A stretch of 64,000 nucleotides of DNA from Streptomyces caatingaensis (GTDB lineage Bacteria > Actinomycetota > Actinomycetes > Streptomycetales > Streptomycetaceae): contig NZ_LFXA01000011.1 of NCBI RefSeq assembly GCF_001187435.1, forward strand, positions 248,001-312,000, written 5' to 3'. The notes beneath the pieces were generated by a model. It was not told the DNA's origin. It ran no database searches and was given only the letters and a program-made list of their open reading frames with translations. The first letter of the stretch is position 1. Each line of letters starts with the position of its first letter. Made by a program: the position numbers and the translations under genes. This document shows, in pieces, positions 60,961 to 64,000 of this stretch.

Positions 60961-61257
60961 ATGTACGTAGGGACACTGTCCTTCGACCTCCTCCTCGGCG
61001 ACGTCCGGTCGCTGAAGGAGAAGCGCTCCGTCGTCCGCCCGATCGTCGCCGAGCTGCACCGCAAGTACGCGGTGAGCGTGGCGGAGGTCGGCGACCAGGA
61101 CCTCTACCGCAGGGCCGTCATCGGCCTCGCGGCGGTCTCCGGCGACATGGCGCACCTCACGGACCTGTTGGACCGCTGCGAGCGCTGGGTCGCCGCACGT
61201 CCGGAAGTGGACCTGCTGTCCGCGCGGCGGCGGTTCCACGGCGAGCACGACGACTGA
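60961..61257 (+). CDS. DUF503 domain protein
   Basis: This encodes 98 residues from the ATG at 60961 (MYVGTLSFDLLLGDVRSLKE), the conserved start of the family. The function is unknown; members lie between infB and rbfA in many bacteria. A TACGGT box at 60890-60895 is followed 5 nt later by an in-frame ATG at 60901, which would give a leaderless 118-residue form with a His-rich extension (MSRTHHGSPRPHGWHENPHH). Which is made is unclear. Confidence 0.85.
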   Translation: MYVGTLSFDLLLGDVRSLKEKRSVVRPIVAELHRKYAVSVAEVGDQDLYRRAVIGLAAVSGDMAHLTDLLDRCERWVAARPEVDLLSARRRFHGEHDD

Positions 61258-61279
61258 ACATCAAGAAGGAGACGGACCA

Positions 61280-61720
61280 GTGGCCGACAACGCTCGGGCG
61301 AAGAAGCTGGCGGACCTCATCCGGGAGGTGGTCGCCCAGAAGCTGCAGCGCGGAATCAAGGACCCGCGCCTCGGTACGCACGTGACCATCACGGACACCC
61401 GGGTCACCGGCGACCTGCGGGAGGCGACGGTCTTCTACACGGTCTACGGCGACGACGAGGACCGGGCCAGCGCGGCCGCCGGGCTGGAGAGCGCCAAGGG
61501 CCTGCTGCGCTCGGCGGTCGGGAAGGCGGCCGGCACCAAGTTCACGCCGACCCTGACCTTCGTGGCGGACGCCCTGCCGGAGAACGCCCGGACCATCGAG
61601 GACCTCCTCGACCGCGCCCGCGCCTCGGACGCGCAGGTGCGCCAGGCGTCCTCCGGCAAGGACTACGCGGGCGAGGCCGACCCCTACCGCAAGCCGGGCG
61701 ACGAGGACACGACCGCCTGA
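61280..61720 (+). CDS. rbfA: Ribosome-binding factor A
   Basis: RbfA is a late 16S rRNA processing and cold-shock factor of the 30S subunit. It has 146 residues with the KH-like core (DLIREVVAQKLQRGIKDPRL, TKFTPTLTFVADALPE) and a short acidic tail. GTG at 61280 follows AAGGAGACGG. The stop overlaps the truB start by one base (TGATG), so the two are coupled. Confidence 0.95.
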   Translation: MADNARAKKLADLIREVVAQKLQRGIKDPRLGTHVTITDTRVTGDLREATVFYTVYGDDEDRASAAAGLESAKGLLRSAVGKAAGTKFTPTLTFVADALPENARTIEDLLDRARASDAQVRQASSGKDYAGEADPYRKPGDEDTTA

Positions 61721-62622
61721 TGAACCGCACCCCCAGCACCCCGGACGGCCTGGTCATCGTCGACAAGCCGGCCGGTTTCACCTCGCACGACGTGGTCGCC
61801 AAGATGCGCGGCATCGCGAGGACCCGCCGCGTCGGCCACGCGGGGACGCTCGACCCGATGGCGACCGGTGTGCTCGTCCTCGGCGTCGAGCGGGCCACCA
61901 AGCTCCTCGGTCACCTCGCGCTGACCGAGAAGGAGTACGTGGCCACCATCCGTCTCGGGCAGAACACCGTGACGGACGACGCCGAGGGCGAGGTCACCTC
62001 GTCCGCCGACGCCTCCGCGGTCACCCGCGAGGCGATCGACGCCGGCGTCGCCAAGCTGACCGGGGACATCATGCAGGTCCCGTCCAAGGTCAGCGCCATC
62101 AAGATCGACGGCAAGCGCTCCTACAAGCGGGCGCGGGAGGGCGAGGACTTCGAGATCCCCGCCCGCCCGGTGACGGTCTCCTCCTTCACCGTGCACGCCG
62201 TCCACCCGGCCGAGGCCGGGGACGGCACCCCGGTGCAGGACCTGCTGGTCTCCGTCGTCTGCTCCTCCGGCACCTACGTCCGCGCGCTCGCCCGCGACCT
62301 GGGCGCGGACACCGGCGTCGGGGGCCACCTCACGGCGCTGCGCCGCACCCGCGTCGGCCCCTACCGGATCTCCGACGCGCACACCCTCGACAAGCTCCAG
62401 GAGGAGCTGACCGTGATGCCCGTGGCCGAGGCCGCCGCGGCCGCGTTCCGCCGCTGGGACGTGACCGCGGAGCAGGCCAGGCTGCTGGGCAACGGCGTCC
62501 GCGTCCGGCTGCCGCTCTTCGAGGGCAGCGGGCCGATCGCCGCCTTCGGGCCCGACGGCCGCTTCCTCGCGCTGGTCGAGAACCAGGGCGGCCGGGCCAA
62601 GAGCCTCGCCGTCTTCGGCTGA
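61720..62622 (+). CDS. truB: tRNA pseudouridine(55) synthase TruB
   Basis: TruB modifies U55 in the T-loop of tRNAs. It has 300 residues with the catalytic motif HAGTLDPMATGVLVLGVERATK (Asp in GTLDP), KEYVATIRLGQ, and SSGTYVRALARDLG. A PUA-like C-terminal segment follows. It is the last gene of the translation operon; no hairpin is seen right after its stop. Confidence 0.96.
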   Translation: MNRTPSTPDGLVIVDKPAGFTSHDVVAKMRGIARTRRVGHAGTLDPMATGVLVLGVERATKLLGHLALTEKEYVATIRLGQNTVTDDAEGEVTSSADASAVTREAIDAGVAKLTGDIMQVPSKVSAIKIDGKRSYKRAREGEDFEIPARPVTVSSFTVHAVHPAEAGDGTPVQDLLVSVVCSSGTYVRALARDLGADTGVGGHLTALRRTRVGPYRISDAHTLDKLQEELTVMPVAEAAAAAFRRWDVTAEQARLLGNGVRVRLPLFEGSGPIAAFGPDGRFLALVENQGGRAKSLAVFG

Positions 62623-62983
62623 CCCGCCCGTCCGCCGGCTCCGTGGGGCGGGGCGCGCGCACCCCGCTCCCCGCTCCACGCCCCCTCTTCCTCCCTATCC
62701 ATCTGATACGCCGGATTCACCCCAACGGGCAGGCGCTCGGAGTGAACCACGGGGGTGGAAGGGGGCGCGTTCGGCCCGCGATCTGTCCCGCCGATCACCA
62801 CCTGCCTACCGTCGGAACGTACGGGCGTCCGGCTGCCGTCGCACCGCGCTCCCCCGGGGACACCCCCGGAGCCCCGGCCGGAGCCACCGGCCCGCGGGCG
62901 CGCCGGACCGGCGGCGCGCGGCCGGCCCCGGCACGGCGTGAACGGGCGTGCGCGAGTGGGCGTACGGCGGGGAGGTTCGGCGG
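62623..62983. other. Intergenic region between truB and the trypsin-like gene
   Basis: This 361-nt gap holds no gene I can support. A slightly less GC-rich patch (62690-62720) contains TGATACGCC, which could be part of a promoter, and TTCAC...GTGAA (62717-62747) are weak inverted half-sites. Short open frames here have no family features. Confidence 0.5.
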
Positions 62984-64000
62984 ATGAGCGGTCGGCGGGC
63001 CGATGCTGACGAGTCCTTGGTACGCATCAGGGACCTGGCCGGACGGCGGCGCGGCACGGGCTTCGCCGTCGACGACCGCTCCACGCTGCTCACCAGCCAC
63101 GAGGCGGTGGACGGCCTGGCCTGCCTGGTCCTGCACGCCGCCGGGGACCGCACCGTGATCGTCGGGGCCGACGCGGTCACCTCGCTGCCCGGCTGCGACC
63201 TCGCGATCGTCCGCACCGAGGGGCTGGGCGTGCCGCCGCTGGCCGTCGCGGCCGCCGCCGAGGTCGAGCCCGGCACCGCGGTGCGGCTGCGGGCCGGCCG
63301 CTGGCACGACGCCCGCGTCGTCGGCGCCCCCCTGGCCACCTACACCGCTACCGACCGCTTCCACCTGCTCGGCGCCGCCCTGGAGCTCTCCCTGCCGGAG
63401 CGCACACCGCTGCGGCTCGGCGAGGAGGCCACCGGCGGGCCCGTCCTGGACACCCGCACCGGAGCGGTGGTCGGCGTCCTCGGTACCGCGCTGCACGCCG
63501 AGCGGCGGGCCGGCGGCTTCGCGATCCCGCTGCGCTCCGCGGCCGCCGCCGAGCCGGGCGGCCCGCTCGCCGCGCTCCTGGAGCGGAACGCGGCGACCGT
63601 GCCCGCCTGGGGCCGGGATCTCAACCTCGCCGCCGTGCTCCAGCTCACCGGCACCTCGCTCGGCTCGGTGGTCACCCCCCGCACCTGGCGCGAGCCTGTC
63701 GAACGCCCCGAGACCGTGCGGGAGTTCGCCCACTTCCTGGCCGGGTCCGAGGAGCCGGACGGGCGGGTGCTGACCCGCGCGGGGGAGAGTGACGGCGCCG
63801 CCCCGCCCTACGTCCTCGCCCTGGTCGGCGAGCCGGGCACCGGCCGGACGACCGAGCTCGGGGCGCTGGCCGCCCGGCGCTCGCGCGGCGCCGAGCCCGC
63901 GCCCACGCTCTGGCTGCGCGGCGCCGACCTGCGCGCCGACGACGAGAGCGTGCGCGACGCCGTCGAGCGGGCGCTGAAGGCCGCGGGCCGCATCGTCACC
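62984..64000 (+). CDS. Trypsin-like plus P-loop (STAND-like) protein, partial
   Basis: The first 339 codons are present and the frame is open to the window edge. The ATG at 62984 follows GGGGAGG. Residues about 1-190 have a trypsin/HtrA-like pattern: TSHEAV (His, about 39), GCDLAIV (Asp, about 73) and ATGGPVLD (about 147-155), in which the usual GxSGGP serine is Thr. A linker follows, then Walker A VGEPGTGRTTE near residues 282-292. The combination resembles STAND NTPases with a protease-type effector domain; the remainder, probably with repeats, is outside. It lies at the end of the truB region. Confidence 0.75.
   Translation, partial: MSGRRADADESLVRIRDLAGRRRGTGFAVDDRSTLLTSHEAVDGLACLVLHAAGDRTVIVGADAVTSLPGCDLAIVRTEGLGVPPLAVAAAAEVEPGTAVRLRAGRWHDARVVGAPLATYTATDRFHLLGAALELSLPERTPLRLGEEATGGPVLDTRTGAVVGVLGTALHAERRAGGFAIPLRSAAAAEPGGPLAALLERNAATVPAWGRDLNLAAVLQLTGTSLGSVVTPRTWREPVERPETVREFAHFLAGSEEPDGRVLTRAGESDGAAPPYVLALVGEPGTGRTTELGALAARRSRGAEPAPTLWLRGADLRADDESVRDAVERALKAAGRIVT

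Noticed and set aside
62643..62987. 114-residue open frame before the trypsin-like gene
   Set aside because: It has no ribosome site or domain and an arginine/proline-rich composition typical of shadow frames.

Overview
The window is about 64 kb of very GC-rich DNA with almost uniform G/C third codon positions. It carries the sporulation sigma factor whiG and the gene order DUF2469, yraN, yifB, dprA, whiG, tetR, M23 peptidase, rpsB, tsf, pyrH, frr, cdsA and, at the right, dxr, rseP-like, ispG, proS, rimP, nusA, ylxR, infB, DUF503, rbfA, truB. This is the core-arm arrangement of a Streptomyces (or very close relative) chromosome. It is mostly conserved housekeeping DNA. I see no rRNA, tRNA, intact insertion sequence, prophage or CRISPR array.

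Layout. (1) 1-6413: DNA processing and competence-like genes (yraN, yifB/comM, dprA), whiG, a TetR regulator and a divergent M23 peptidase. (2) 6729-11345: the rpsB-tsf-pyrH-frr-cdsA translation, nucleotide and lipid block with structured spacers; the cdsA 3' end is duplicated. (3) 11558-16583: rlmN, then a TPP riboswitch and a thiBPQ-type thiamine ABC transporter ending in a 24-bp inverted-repeat terminator. (4) 16695-19692: a DMT-type permease and a membrane protein/degenerate ABC ATPase pair. (5) 19942-42656: a polyamine and GABA catabolic region. It holds two class-III aminotransferases, two aldehyde dehydrogenases, a lone polyamine-type binding lipoprotein, a potABC-like transporter with a PuuB-like oxidase, and Lrp and PucR regulators. 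It is interspersed with GlpQ-like, adenosine deaminase-like, DUF4190, NADAR and PAP2 genes and a VirD4-like membrane ATPase. (6) 42752-46065: a decayed histidine kinase, its intact response regulator and an acyl-CoA dehydrogenase. (7) 46285-50180: the MEP isoprenoid genes dxr and ispG around a site-2 protease. (8) 50375-55490: two GNAT proteins, proS, a kinase-fold protein and a ferritin-like/lipoprotein pair. (9) 55671-62622: the rimP-nusA-ylxR-infB-DUF503-rbfA-truB translation operon. (10) 62984-end: the start of a trypsin-like plus P-loop protein that runs off the window.

How the genes work together. Region 5 reads as import of polyamines (binding lipoprotein plus PotABC), oxidation or transamination to aldehydes, dehydrogenation to GABA-type acids, and GabT/ALDH conversion toward succinate. 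Lrp- and PucR-type regulators lie next to it. Regions 2 and 9 are translation machinery, and region 7 supplies isoprenoid precursors.

Most notable observations: a 39-nt element with paired DnaA-box-like sequences found in the same orientation upstream of both yraN and the M23 peptidase; an att-like duplication of the cdsA 3' end; an ABC ATPase that keeps Walker A but has lost its other catalytic motifs; two single-base frameshifted genes (Uma2 type, histidine kinase); a 25-bp minisatellite; a series of leaderless promoters with a TANNNT box exactly 6 nt before the start codon; and the trypsin-like/P-loop protein at the right edge.
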